Shown piece by piece: positions 12,247 through 25,229 of a stretch of 64,000 nucleotides of DNA. The translations under genes were made by a program, and so were the position numbers. This stretch comes from Sarcocystis neurona. Its lineage: Eukaryota; Apicomplexa; Conoidasida; Eucoccidiorida; Sarcocystidae. Where the stretch lies: NCBI GenBank assembly GCA_000727475.1, contig KL647304.1, positions 722,272-786,271 of the forward strand, given 5' to 3'. Every line of letters starts with the position of its first letter. Within the stretch, counting starts at the first letter, position 1. The notes under the pieces were generated by a model that worked only from the letters and a program-made list of their open reading frames with translations, was not told the DNA's origin and ran no database searches.

Positions 12247-14344
12247 TGTATATAGATGTTCTGCGTACTTTTCTATGTGTAAACACATATACACCCGCTA
12301 AACTAAAGTGCTTGTATGCGCGTAGGGATGTACACTCAGTGTACACTCAGTGTACAAAGGTGTCTTTGTCTGTGCGTCTACACTCCTTTCTATGTAGACG
12401 CAGATATTCAAATACGTAGCTGCAAAACAATGGGAGGAGTGTCTCTACGACTGGAGCAGTAGACGCTTGCAGAAAGAATACAAACGCGTCAGTGAGTTTA
12501 TGGCAAATGGATTAAGCCACCCCACACAGGATCGACAACGCCAAACATGAATATCCGTGCCCATCTCTCTGTCTCGTTATATACGGGAACTCTGCACCCC
12601 TGTGCAAAAACCGGCGCTAGCAGCCATATATTTACGAGTCAGACAAAAGCTCACATGCCCTCTCGCTACCCGTGGATACACATATACACACATATACACG
12701 TATATAATTGAGTAGAAAAGTCGGAAAGTACGGAGGCGTTGTTGCTTGGGGAGGATTTCCACACCAAAAGATATACTCATCCGTCAGATCTGCGAAGGTA
12801 AACCATTCGAACGAACGAAAAAGGTGAAGGGTACCGCCTCCATACGTAGACAAAGTGCCATACACGCATAAACATATATATGCCTATATATACATTCGTA
12901 CAGATGGAGTGTATCTACATATGAAGGCACGTATAGGTAAGGTCGCATGCAGGAACGTGTTTGTCTGCTGGTGCTAGTAGAGAAGACAACGCACCGAGCT
13001 GGACGAGGTGAGGCATATGAGCGTATTCATACATGTAATTACATGTACAAACTGATGTAGAGTTATATAAATGTATGGTACGTGCAAATGGATGAATACA
13101 GGTCGGTTCTCCTCTGCAGGGGCCGCGGTAACGCAGCAGTAAAGGGAACATGCAGTTCAAAGACAGCGACGGCCGCTTGCAGCCGATTCGGCGTGTCTCC
13201 GAATGATGCCGACACGACACAAAAAAATACTGTTTGTTAATAAATTAAGGTCACGGACTAAGACAAGAACCCATATTTTCAAGTTTGCCCTTCTAAGGGA
13301 TCTATACGTAGCGCGCAGCAACACTATCAGATAACACGAACATACGGTTGTTTGTCGATATTGCACGGCCCCAGTTCGCGGCGACCCGTATGTTCGACCT
13401 ACAGACGGTAGTAACCTTTTCACTCGCACACATCTACACGAACTCATGTGTATTTTGTACAGAATGCGTTGTGAAATGTGCTAGATCCTCCCTCTGGTAC
13501 ACCCGCGGGTGAACTACGTGTTCAAGCTCCTACTCTCACGATTCGTTGCCCACGGGGAACCGGTACAATCTGTAGTCATTTTTTCGCACAGAAGAATGCC
13601 TCCACCTTTTTTTATTCAGTCTGAAACCGCGATGAATACCAGTGAATTCCGTCCTTGAAGCTGAATACACGCATCAGGTTCAAACGCACCTTCAATCGTG
13701 GAGAGTGGAGTGTGCTGATTGGTTCATCATTTGGCGTGTGCCTGTTAACCTCTACGCTGTTGCCCAAACCTGCGCTCAAGTATAAAAACATGTACAGCTG
13801 CGTTTTAACGTATAGAAAATTACTCACTTGCATACATGCACGCACATCTCTGTAAACTAGCACATCACACGTCGATATATATATATATATATATACATAT
13901 ATTCATATTTATAAATGTGTGCGTTTGCTAGTTCAGGCAGTCACTTCTGTTACGTCGAGGTTTGTGTACACGAGCGACCTTTGCAAAGTAAATAGCCCCG
14001 TACCAGACAGATGGAACGCAATCAATTTTTATGTGACCGCAAACACACGAGGAATCAGGTGTGCTAGCTATGAACTTGAAGCCTTATGAATGAGCAAAGC
14101 GGGTAGACGAGTATGTGATTACGGAGCTGTCTAAAATTGCGACGGCGAAGGACACACGTATGTAGATAAAAAACCAATGCAGTTCAACAGGATAGATACA
14201 CATATACGAGTATGTATCTGTATAAATTGCGTGGAAATAAAAGCATACAGTTTAGCAGGAGTGTGTGACTTTGCAGGCGCCATTACACTATGTACTGTCA
14301 TGTACAATTTAGAAAATAACTGTTCTGACAGAGTTGACATTCAC

Positions 14345-14520
14345 GTAATAGGGACAAGCACGTGAGAATAAGAGTGTGTTTCCATGTAAATGTGCATGTG
14401 GACGTGCACCCACACGTGAGAATAAGCGTGTGTATCCATGTAAATATGAATTTGCACGTGCACACACACGTGAGAATAAGCGTGTGTATCCACGAAAATA
14501 TGAATCGACGTGTGCACATA
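14345..14520. repeat. three copies of an imperfect ~50-55 bp tandem repeat
   Basis: The core CACGTGAGAATAAG-GTGTGT-TCCA occurs three times, starting near 14358, 14416 and 14470. Sequence between cores is diverged. Confidence 0.75.
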
Positions 14521-14547
14521 CCTGCTAACGCGGTGCACGCTCGTATG

Positions 14548-14683
14548 GACCGCCGTACATTGAAATAGTCGGTGTAGACACATGCGTACGCAGACAAACA
14601 AATATAAATATGTTAGACCGCCGTACATTGAAATAGTCGGTGTAGACACATGCGTACGCAGACAAACAAATATAAATATGTTA
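14548..14683. repeat. exact 68-bp tandem duplication
   Basis: The unit starting GACCGCCGTACATTGAAATA at 14548 is repeated at 14616 with no difference that I can see. Confidence 0.9.
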
Positions 14684-16782
14684 GTTTATCTCTATAGCTA
14701 AACATGCGCGCCTGCACGCGTGAATGGGAAACGAAGTGCCACCAGTGTGATATTCCATAACGACAGTAAACTCGCGCAAGGTGCACTACTAAATACACCT
14801 TTGGTAGGTAACTACATAAATCATCAAGAGACGCAGACGGTGGTTTCTTTACAAGCCGCTCCCACCAGATTCGTGAGTTTATTTTACGTGCGAATATGTG
14901 TGATTGGATGCAAACATATGCACGTATCTGGGTTGGAGCCCCACCCTCATCCGACGCGGATTATTTATTGTGGAAGTGTACGCATTATAGAACGCACCTA
15001 CGTGTGCGTGTCCACGCAGGAGTTCGAGAAGCCCGGAGGTACCATATATACTAAGTATGTGTACGATTGCCCACGTACATGCGTCTAAAGACCCGTATGT
15101 GTGCTTTTCTGTATGGAGCGATGTGACTTGTACGCATTTACATACTCTACATACGGTGGACAAGTGCGTGTAACTATGTATGTGGTAGATTATAGAGGCA
15201 TATTCACACGTGTACACATGTGTTCATCACGTGCGTGTAGATCACTCACTCTGCATACGTGTCTCCAGACACCTGAACGTCACAGAGATTGGGACTTTTC
15301 AGCCGTCTTCGTTCTTGACATTGTGCTGAGCAACAGGTTAGCGACTATGGTGATGTGTGGCCTCCGCTACAGATGGACGCTGCGGCAATAACATTGTCCG
15401 AATTCTTAATCCATCTTCGTTACTGACAACTTGCTCATCAGCAGTTTAACACATATGGTGGTGGACCGTCTTCGCAGTTGCGTGTGAAGCCAGACGTAGG
15501 TTGTGCAGTAGAGCACGCGTAATTGGGAAAGTGCATGGTTGGATGCGTTTCTCATACGCATGCGCACGCCAAACGTGTCTTCACATACACAAGCGTACGC
15601 CTGCGTTCTCCATATATGCAAATATGCCAGTATAAATATTTACGTGTAGGCGCGCTCACGTCCGCGAGTAAGACTATGCATACATATATGTATATATAGG
15701 TTTGCTTTCTATGCACATCTGTACGTCCATTAAGGCATTCACACTAACGTGCCTCCTAGAATAGAAGAACACGTCGTCATCAAGCGGCACAAGGTTTTCT
15801 TTCACAAGGGGAAAAGGAGATTCTCCGATACATTCCCGTGTGTACTGCCGTCACTGACGCCTTACATGTTTTTGAACAATCTATTGTGCACTAACATAAA
15901 GGGGGGTGTCTGTTGTGAAGTGCTCCTTGTCCTCGTAGACAGTGACGCAAATCATCATGCAAATAAGCACAGACGATTGAATTTATTCCGCATACAAGCA
16001 GGGCAGTGCATATATTCAAGGGCACTGAAATAGGAGAAGTGCAAATCATGTCGTTTTGTAGTGTCCATCTTTCGCGTGGACGCCTCCAGGTAGGTAGGGT
16101 GTCAAAATTCTGTGCATGCCCTGAGGAAAGAACGCTGGCCTGTCTCACCAGCAAAGGTGGCAGGGCAATCCCCCTTCGTCACTGCGTTTCTGCTTTAATA
16201 CTTAAATATACGTATAAGAACGCTATTTACGTCGTGAGGTATCACGACTTGTATAGTTACGTAAAAAAGCAAATACGCACACGCATTCATATATTTACAC
16301 CTAAATGCATATGTGTTTGTGTGTGTCTGTCTCTCGCTCTATATACATATATATATATATATGTGTAAATGTCAAGCTCGTATACCCCCGCCTAGATCTA
16401 CGTACAAGTGTGTACATGCACTTAGTGTCATGTGCTTGGGCCTATATATATGTGTGCGCACGTGTTCATACACATGTGTATGCCGTACAGCCGAGCCACG
16501 CACATGCGTGTCGTGGAACGGAGTGTGCAACTACGCGGTTACTGGAGATCGTTAGGAAGGTAACCTAGAGTTCTCCGGTGTGCTCCTCGGGAAACAGAAG
16601 TATGCGTGAACAAGTACGAACCTGTGTTTGCAGATGACTCTCTTTATTCTCAATCGCCCAATGCTGTCTGCTTGAGGCCCCACATGCGTCTCTCCGGAGG
16701 GTGAGGCTGGAACAGGATGAATATCACTCCACTTCCGCGTGTGATGCCGGATGAACCCATTTATCCGTGACGCCGTCAGAAA

Positions 16783-19700
16783 GTGAGTACACTTCGACCC
16801 GGATACTCGAGGACGCAAACACCAAGGCGTTCTCTTACGTGTGCATGTAAGGAAACCTTGCTCTACAGTTACTGTACAATTGTTTGGGTGGGCAAGGATG
16901 CCTACCGCAGTAAGCTCGCCTTCCAGTCACGAATCGAAAAGATGTTTCCCTGCGCAATTGTCTCAGCAAAGCAGGATGACCAAAACTCTGTGAGAGGGCC
17001 CACGAGGAATGAAAGTGAGTGATGCATGGAAGGTCGAAGCAAGAACTGTTATAGGGTGCCAGGGGGTCCTGGACCTTTGATCCATAAGCGCCTTATAAAA
17101 ACCAATGGAGTGGACATCTGTGAACACGTGGAACATGGGTGTACGAGTAGCCAGGACCACAGTGGGGCGAAGCCGAAACAAGGTAGTCGATGGCGAATCA
17201 GCGGCGGAACAAACGTTTCAGTTCACTCTACTATCTTTGGACACATAAACCACAGTTCTGCCGTCGATGAAAGTCACGCAGGTGCGAACAGTACGGAAAA
17301 GTTACTGTATCCAGATATGAAAGAGGTGCCAGACCAATACTCATCCAGTCTAGGAATTCCTATTCAGTGTCAATCGCGCTAAATACACGGGTTTTATGGA
17401 TATTCACAGTTCAATAGTTTTTCTGTCGGTCGCGCTAAATGCCGAGGCTTTATTGGGATTCACAGTTTAATGGTTTCTGGTCAACGGGCAAAGCTTTTGG
17501 CTTCAAACATACTGTATCCTGCAAGTCTTAGACTGTTCAAATTATATCAGACCTGCATTTGTTTAACCCGCAGATTCTTCGCTCTTGATTTGCTCAACGG
17601 GCGCGGAGGATTCGATTATTCGTCTACTAGCCTTCGTAATACAATGGTTTTAGGATTTAGTTCGGAAAATGGATTACTCATAAGTGTCTCTTGCGGAGCC
17701 TTATCAAGTAGCTGAAGTACTGGCTTTCTGTGAAACGGGGCCGCGTACCAAGTCGTGTCTCTTGCTATATTCACGACTGTTTTGTCACGTGCACGTAGTG
17801 CAGCAGCTACACCTCACGATTGAACTAACCGAAATTTTGGGGGGATTGAGAAGCCCAGTCGGTCCAGTCGCCTTGGAAGGTGAAAAAATACTCTGTTTTC
17901 TTAGTACTGAGCTTGTAGGATGCTTGATATCTATTACTCAGAAGTTATCCACCTTCTATGCATCTCTGGTGACAAGAGGGCATTTTAGCCATATAATTCT
18001 CCAAAGTATCTCGCTGTTTGCCTCTAACACTTTTTAGCTAGAGATATAGTTCTACTGCTACAAGTGCTACGGCGTATAACCACCTACATATGATTAGTTC
18101 CTATAACGCGCCGTCAAACAGTTTACATTCCTTTCCACATAACGTGTACCGCTGACTGCCCAAGCAAGAATTTACACGAAGAAGCAAAATTTGCATATGT
18201 TCTGGGGATATACGTGGGACGTAGCTAAGTCATTCCTGGGGTAGAAGAATCATGAAGAAAATGCGGGAACACAGCATTACTGGTGCGATGCTTCATGCGG
18301 CTAGCTCTCTGCTGTCTTCTGCTGCTGACGTACATCTATCTAGTACCGGATATCGTCTTGTATGTGCATATATCTTGTTACAACTTGGTGGTTACTTCTT
18401 ACCGATCATCCGCACTTTTTGTGTTTACCATGCTCGCTTTGTTTGCAGATTTCACTGACCGCTTGGAACCCATCTATATTGGCATTCGGAGAAAGTGTGC
18501 CCACTAATTGACCCCGTATCATATTTCCGTGTCGTACTGCGGTTTACTGTAGTGACGCAGAGCATTCTGCTTCAGGATAAACGTTTTGGAATATGAATTC
18601 TTGGGGAAATAGTTGTTTCGTGGCATCGAGTACGCACTCGGTAGACTGCAGCATTGTTGGCGTGTCATCTGTGTCGGATCTGTACAGAAATATTCCGTGT
18701 ACCCTTGGTACCTACATGACCTTCAGCAACAGCTGAGCTGTAATTTGTCGGGACTGCAGATGCGCTGGGCCAGTCGTTGACCATGGTCTACCATGCTTCG
18801 GAGAGGGATCGTCAGAAGCGACTACCACACGCAAGCAAGGCAACACGCGGAATTAGCCAGTCCGGTCTCAGGGAGGTCGTGACAACAAGCCGCAACACTG
18901 GAAGCTGTACTTCTAATGGCTGTAAGGATGGAAGTCCGAAACCCTTGCAGGGTATTGACCGGGGGTTAACTCTTTTGCCACGGTCAGGGCAATTTCAGCT
19001 CGAGTAGCATGCCTTTATATGCATATATATATATATATACGTATGTTCATACAGACACTTGTGGTGGTGCCTCCAGGAAGACACATCCATATTGTTTTTC
19101 TGCGTGTGGCAGTAGACAAATAGTAGACCAGCACAAACCAATAACGCTAGCAACACGCTGTGCGTGCGTGTATGTTGTGTACGTTTTGTAGGTTGTTATC
19201 CTGTCACTCGCAGTCTTACTACATGTCGTACAACAGACCATTATCTCGCTAACACAGTACCATCCGTTCGACTGCCCATACTCCCAATACCAAACAAATT
19301 CCAGTGTTTCAGGTATTCTGAAATGGACACCACATTTGTTCTCGTAATTCTGCGCACGTATTCAGCATCCAGGACTACCTGACAGTTACAGAGATTCCTT
19401 CGTCCAGTAGCCACGTGCGGGTTTAGTATCTCGTTGTAAACGCAGTCAACAGAGCGACAAAGCGTTGGATCAGAAGCAACAGAAATTCACTTCATTTCCG
19501 TCCTGTCAACAATGCTATTGAAGAGCGGAAATGCAAATAAGGTTGGAAGAGTTGCACGATCTACCCAAACGACGTTTGGTTCGGACATGTCCTGCAGGAT
19601 CCTGTCTACTCTTTTGAATTCAGAATCCGCATGGGAGGTAATTCCTGTTTCCTGTTGGGGCGCACCTCGTTTCTCTGCTCTCTACGGCAAAGAGGCAATG

Positions 19701-22700
19701 GCGCCAGCGGGCTGTGCGCTACTACTTTGTCATATTTAACAAAGGCCCCCGGTGAAGCTAGTTTTGCGCACACTAGGAAAAGTATTCACTGCAGAAGTCA
19801 TTGGGGAAGAAGTTTTTGGACCCACGTAGACTTGTCTCAGCCTACAATCTAAATGCTGCACATAGTTGAGGATATTCTAGCCTCCACGATGATGTCCGTA
19901 GTGCGCAAAAGGCTTGTGTTCTACGTGCATCTGCTGATGCGCAGCGTATCCCAGGAAACCCGCAGAGACTTACTGATGTAGTCTACAGAGGCGCCCACTA
20001 CATACATACAAGAATACAAACGATTTCACCTGCAAACGAGCTTTTGTGGAAGGTCTCTCAGCGCATTGGTGTGGACGTTAAAGTGATTCGCTGCGGTGTT
20101 ATTCGCGCCTAGCATGGTGTCCGTGTTGCTGTTTTGAACGCTCTTCTGCTAGTTTTTCCTGACACGTGTGAAGATAATTGGAATAATGCGTAGAGGAACT
20201 CGTTGTGACTCGGGAAGGATTGTGCTTGCGAAGACACGCCCTACTGTTGAATTCCACAGAGCATGATACTGTGGTGTTATAAGTCCTGCGATTTTTTATG
20301 TCCTGTTGTGGCTTGCTTCGTGCGCCGTGTGCCCGTTTGCACCCACAACAACAATTTTCCAACGTAGCTTTCCACATCTCTCTCTCTACATATAAAGACG
20401 TATACACATGTGATGATAATATAAAAGTCCCGATGGAGAGGATGACAACTACAGAACTAACGTAAACCCATCGTGACATACAGATATAATTATGTTCGTC
20501 AAAACAGTGATCTCTGCGGTCAATGACGTACGCCTCAGATCGCCAGATGAACCTTCCTTATCGCGCTTCAACACTTTATGAAACGCGCTTTCAAAAGTTG
20601 CAACGCTCTTTTTTAGAATACCCATGATGTCTGCAATGACAGAAGACGAGAAATTGGGTTCATCTCTGGCCCAGCATCTTACGAGCGGTGCAACCCTTAG
20701 ACGACTCGCGGGTGGCCTCACGACTCGCCGTGACCGGGTCTTTCACGTGTGTTGTTGCAGTGTGGTGTGCACAACTCATCATTTTACAGTTGTGTGCCAG
20801 TACTCGCGGTACTCCTGATGGATTTTGTAGCGCACATATCTCCAGGAGGAAATCCACATCAAATAGTTGCTCGTCACTTTATCCAGCTGGTCAACCCATC
20901 GCACTAACACGTCGCTCGGTGTCAACATATAGTATATTTGAATATAAAGCAAGTAATTGCGTTATACAAGCATGTACCTCTATAACACACTTGCCGTAGC
21001 GCCCCACGTTGAAAAGTTTCGAATGGTAACCGCGCACGAGGAGGAGAGTTGATCTTTGCAGTGTTGACGCTGATACAGATATCATGTTTGCTTCAATCTA
21101 CCTGCAAAAGACGTATGCGAACTCATGCGTCTGAGAACCAAACTTAATAAGTATACGTTATTCGTGCTTAGAGGGGCGCTTTGTGGAACGCTACCGTTTA
21201 TACACGTAAAACTGCAGGGTGAAAGTACTGCTGCAGGAGTTGTGGAAATCCAGCCAGCGGCGCCGCTGCATGGCCGAAGAGACTCGGTTTCAAATCGTAT
21301 CATCGTATTCCTGTAACCTCTTCGGGTGGTTTGAAGAACATTGTTGTTCTTACTGCAATCCCCAGTTCTCCCTTCAATACTCCTGATATGGCTGCTACTG
21401 CTTTTCTGTGAATCCCTATATTCACGTGTAGTTGCACAGGTTCGTTAGTACGACTGATGTTATGCTTATTACTGCCTAACACGGCGACTAGTAGAAACTT
21501 CAGCTGCGAACTCAACAACTGCTACTTGTAATCTGCTTCGTAGGCCTGCTGTGACTCCCGCTGCTCCGCATTTAATGGTTAATATACCTATTTTAGTTCG
21601 CCTCGCAGCTACCCCCAATACTGTTGCATATTACGCTATAGTCCTCCATTCTTCATCATACGTAACCACCAGACTGTATGTCTAGAAATCTGCATTAACA
21701 TCGAGTCTCTAGCGTTCACCCGCATGACACTTGAACTCAAGGGCGTACAGTACTGTTACCAACGTCACTCCAACATGTACGACTTCACCAATATGGAATG
21801 CCACGGTGGTACTATAGGGCTTGTCTGCAAGGAGAACAGGGTTGGTGCAGGTTTTGCTTTACTACTACAACACTGCTTCATTCTACACACGCTGAGTGGA
21901 AACACGCAAAGAGAATTCTAGAACAGGATACGCTCGCTGTGTTGTTCAACGAAGGACGCTGGTTGGGGGACTGATCTACCTTTGCGGGCTCTGTGCAGAG
22001 TGCTGCATCAAGAAGACTCACTTTTACATACATTCCCGGCACACGCGCTATCGTTTTATGAGAAGTTAGTTGTTGCCAGACGAAAGCAAAGGACAGCTGG
22101 GTAGAGAGGTGAAGGCAAGCAGCTGTGCACCAGTTGTGTGAGGTCGGACGCGAGACAAGCCGACTTCTACTTGGCGTGTTTTTTTGACTCAAAAGGTTCG
22201 TAGAGCAGCTCTGGATGGACTGCACGCATAGGAAGAATGACACAGGTCTGCGGCCGAAGCGTCGCATAGCGGAGACGCCCACCAAAAACACACAATCCGC
22301 GACACGACCCCCTGCCCCGTCGAGCATAACAGCAGCTGCCTCACTTAAACTTCCTCCTACTGGCCTTCCAAGCAGGTCGTCATCCTTAACATGCGTAGCC
22401 TACCCATAACTTCCAACTCTGTGTTGTCGACGCACCGCACTGCGTATCTCCGACCTCGGTGAACAGTCGTCACTATTCGTGTTGTCCTGCCGATCCCGGC
22501 TCGCCTCCAGCCGTCTCTGTCCGTCGGAGCACACACCCGAACAACGATTAGGTCGATAGTTTTGCGTTCAAGAAACCTCCGTTTAGCGACGTGGGAGACG
22601 GTAGCGAAAGAACGCAAGTTTGGCAACGGCCACAGCTATCTGTTTTCAAGAAATTGTAGCTTCTCACGCAACCACAGGATGTGGTGTGGCAGTTCCACCT

Positions 22701-23432
22701 CGCCGCTCTTACTGCAAGACAATATCGCCATTTGGGATTTCGCCTAAAGGGGGCGTCGTTCGCAGTCCAGGACGTGACTCAGCAGCTGCGACGTCGAGTG
22801 GTGGCGGTGCGGTTTGTGGTGACCGTTGTTGTCACACCATCAGGTAACCTGACTTATTACGGTCGTCGCGACTACCCCCACTACTGCCCGTATATACGTA
22901 CACATGACGGCTCGTCTACACGTGGTGTTTAAAGCAGTTGGAGAATTTAAACCGTGAATCGTTGGAAAGGTATACAGCTCCACGGTGTTACTGTTGCATC
23001 ACTTGAAGAGCCACATTTGCAGAGCAGGATGACGTACGCGGGCAAGTCTTCCATTGTTCGGAACTGGAACTAATGAAAGGTTACCGCCTTAGTAATGCGT
23101 ATCTGGCTATGTGCATTCATGTAGGGGTCCAGAGGGGAACTCGCTAATGTTCACGGTAGCGTATCTTGATACTTAGAGATGGGAAGTTCACCTCGCACAG
23201 GAAAAGTGACCACCCTTTGCTGTGTGTGTACTTGTGTGCGTCACTGCAGGGCGTCGCAATTCGCGTGAGAACCACTGCTTTCCATAGCGCTACACAGAGA
23301 ACGCACTTCGGCCGCGCTACCCGCAGCAGTAGTACTGTCATTCTTCAAGGGTGCCCACAGCTTCTACGTGGAATCGCTAGTTCCATAACCTGCTAGGCCT
23401 CCGACTCACCTGCCGAGTTGCCTAGTTCAAAT
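16783..23432. other. repeat-poor spacer with scattered weak exon candidates
   Basis: Nearly free of microsatellites. One frame (16784-17010, plus) ends at a good donor GAAA|GTGAGT and another (20630-20532, minus) has a strong acceptor; neither has a family match. A minus-strand frame at 20479-20099 begins with a hydrophobic segment (VVVILSIGTFILSS) followed by a Cys/Lys/Arg-rich tail, but nothing else supports it. An imperfect ~65-bp duplication lies at 17370-17475. Confidence 0.4.
20532..20630 (-). CDS. candidate internal exon, amphipathic helix
   Basis: The acceptor TCTCGTCTTCTGTCATTGCAG is the best polypyrimidine acceptor in the neighbourhood. The exon would be phase 1 at both ends, with donor AGGC|GTACGT. 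The peptide MGILKKSVATFESAFHKVLK continues with a charged tail and could form an amphipathic helix. No family is recognised, and a plus-strand frame overlaps it, so strand is not certain. Confidence 0.3.
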
Positions 23433-23550
23433 ATGCGCGCCACCAGACGGGACAGGGAAGGGACTGTGACAATGCCGCGCGGGACGATAGCCGCCCTACT
23501 GCTTTCAGCGGTAGTTCTCTTCTTTGGCGATGTTCCCCGAGGTTCCGAAG
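23433..23550 (+). CDS. exon 1 of the proline-rich protein (signal peptide)
   Basis: The first ATG after an in-frame TAG opens a frame of 39 codons plus one base. Arg-rich n-region, then a hydrophobic core from about residue 19 to 31. Donor GTAAGT follows directly. Confidence 0.6.
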
Positions 23551-25229
23551 GTAAGTCGATATAACAAACTACGTCTAGAACACTTCGAACATGTCCTCCG
23601 TATGTGTACCTAGTGGCCAGACGTAGTGGTGCCCTGTTGTTAGCAGTCCTTTAAGGCTCAAGAGTAGTACATTTTTCAAGCACTTTCTGCTCCACTGAAT
23701 CCAAGTGTGCCGCGGTGCTTTGCGAACTGTGTTGTTGATGCTCTGCTGCACGATTCACTGCTGCGTAGATTTCCTCTACATTGGCATAAGCTGCGCCCAC
23801 TCGAACTGAGTTGTTGCTCTGCCGTACGATTCACTGCTGCGTAGGCTTCATCCACTGGTATAAGCTGCGTCCGCTCGTTGACCGCAAATATTCTTTATGC
23901 ATCCGTAGTGCGATTCAGGCGGTCGCCCTCTCGACTTCCTGTTCGCTGCTTCTTTATCCCATGTGCTGTTTGCGTATCGATCGTCGCTGAAAGACGCTGG
24001 TTTCCGGTGCATGCGACACACTGATAGGTGACGCCTCTAACTCTGTGTGCCACAGTGAGCCTGCTGCTGTTAAGTTCCGCTTTCCGTGTGGCATCGTTGT
24101 CACGCTTACTACTATCGTCTGTTAAACTGTCCACGTACGGTCGTGTATCCCCAGAGATTCCTACAAAAGCGTCTTTTTAGGAGGGATTCTGTGTGAAAAT
24201 CATCTCTGTGCACATATGTGATGTAGGGCGGCTACTGGTGTACAAACTATAAAGATGTACCCTACGGCTGAAGAAACACCTTCAACACATACGACGACAC
24301 ATGCGTTCTTTTGTTTTCACACGTATACGTAGGGGTGCAGCATAGCACCCCTATAAGCATATCACACGTATAGGTAGGATTGCTGCGTAGCACCAAGCGC
24401 GTACGCTCTCATCGAGCAAACATTTTTGCCGCTTCCCACACCTGGGATCCACGTGTGTCTGGGTGTGCTTGCCCCAGCCAGCGCGGGAACAAGGCGAAAC
24501 TCTTTCAGCAGGCCTCAGCTTCGACGACAAAATACTATGGAACAATTTAAGCAGGTCGAGGGAGAATTAGAAGAAACGTGGGACACACTCAGGGAGTTGG
24601 TTGCCAGCAGTGGACTGGGTGACATCGGGGAGAACCCGTTTCCACCGACTTCGCCACTACCCGCTGATATACCGGAGATTCCACTTTATACAAGTGCGCC
24701 CCCGCAGCCAGCCCAGGTAGTCCTGCAGGACGAGCCTCAAAAAGTGTCGTATGTCTGGCCTGAACCGCCAAAACCTGTTACGTCAAGCCCACAAGAGGCT
24801 TATACCCTAGAAGGCAATTCGAGCTCCCATCGGCCCGCTCGTAAACAGGAGATTCCACCGTCTACAATTGCGCCCCCGCAGCCGCCCCAGGGGGTGCCGC
24901 AGAATCAGATTGATGAAGACGCGTTTGTGTGGCCTGATCCCCCCAAATTGGAAGAAGTTAGTGGCCCACAAGTCGACTCGAACGATCAACCGCCGGCGCC
25001 AGTAAGACCGAAGTCGATCCAGGCTCCACGCGTTGCACCACGGAAAAAGGCGTCCCTACCAGTCAATAGCGACCTCGAAATTCTCTTGCAAAGAAGACGC
25101 CAGCAGATAGAAGAGGCTCAGCTTGACAACGGTCCACCACGACCTTCAGGACTACCCCCGAAGCCACACACAAAAGGGAGGCCGCCACTTCCACCGAGAA
25201 ATCCAGCAACAAAGTTGACCTCACAGTAA
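23433..25229 (+). CDS. secreted proline-rich protein, two exons
   Basis: Exon 1 (23433-23550) encodes 39 residues: a charged start, then a hydrophobic core (IAALLLSAVVLFF) typical of an ER signal peptide. It ends at donor GAAG|GTAAGT in phase 1. Exon 2 (24478-25229) follows acceptor GTGCTTGCCCCAG; the split codon G|CC gives Ala, so the junction reads RGSEASAG, a plausible signal-peptidase region. The mature part holds an acidic helical stretch (EQFKQVEGELEETWDTLREL), then two Pro-rich modules, each with PPQP followed by WP(E/D)PPK. A basic segment and a C-terminal PPLPPRNP, a PxxP-type motif, follow before TAA. Total about 289 residues. Phase-1 introns after signal exons are common in coccidian secreted proteins. 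No known family is recognised; export to a secretory organelle or the parasite surface is inference. The second ATG at 23472 is an alternative start. Confidence 0.65.
23740..23885. repeat. imperfect ~75-bp tandem duplication in intron
   Basis: The motif ACGATTCACTGCTGCGTAG, followed about 25 bp on by ATAAGCTGCG, occurs twice (from about 23751 and 23826). It lies wholly within the intron of the proline-rich protein gene. Confidence 0.75.
24478..25229 (+). CDS. exon 2 of the proline-rich protein
   Basis: 249 residues plus stop. The two internal modules align as IPEIPLYTSAPPQPAQ...YVWPEPPKP and QEIPPSTIAPPQPPQ...FVWPDPPKL, showing an old internal duplication. About one residue in five is proline, and the single open frame of 752 bp is the longest non-repeat frame in the central 25 kb. 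Confidence 0.7.

Larger units (their letters stand above)
12247..16780. other. repeat-poor to mixed spacer, no recognised gene
   Basis: Upstream of DTD exon 1. It contains short direct repeats (CAGTGTACACT at 12330-12352), several tandem duplications (14345-14685, 15300-15470) and a few microsatellites (13877-13910, 16340-16370). Open frames up to about 120 codons occur on both strands, but overlapping frames look equally plausible, so I call none of them a gene. A minus-strand segment at 13630-13730 resembles a DTD middle exon and is reported as a finding. Confidence 0.5.

Noticed and set aside
16784..17010. Plus-strand frame resembling RNase H2A (VGKDAYRSKL ... FPCAIVSAK)
   Set aside because: The spacing and the K-x-D..SAAS block do not match, and no other RNase HII motif (GIDEAGRG, GSGYPSD) occurs nearby.
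21878..22327. 149-codon minus-strand frame
   Set aside because: No recognised motif. Overlapping frames on both strands are also open, and there are no supporting splice or signal features.
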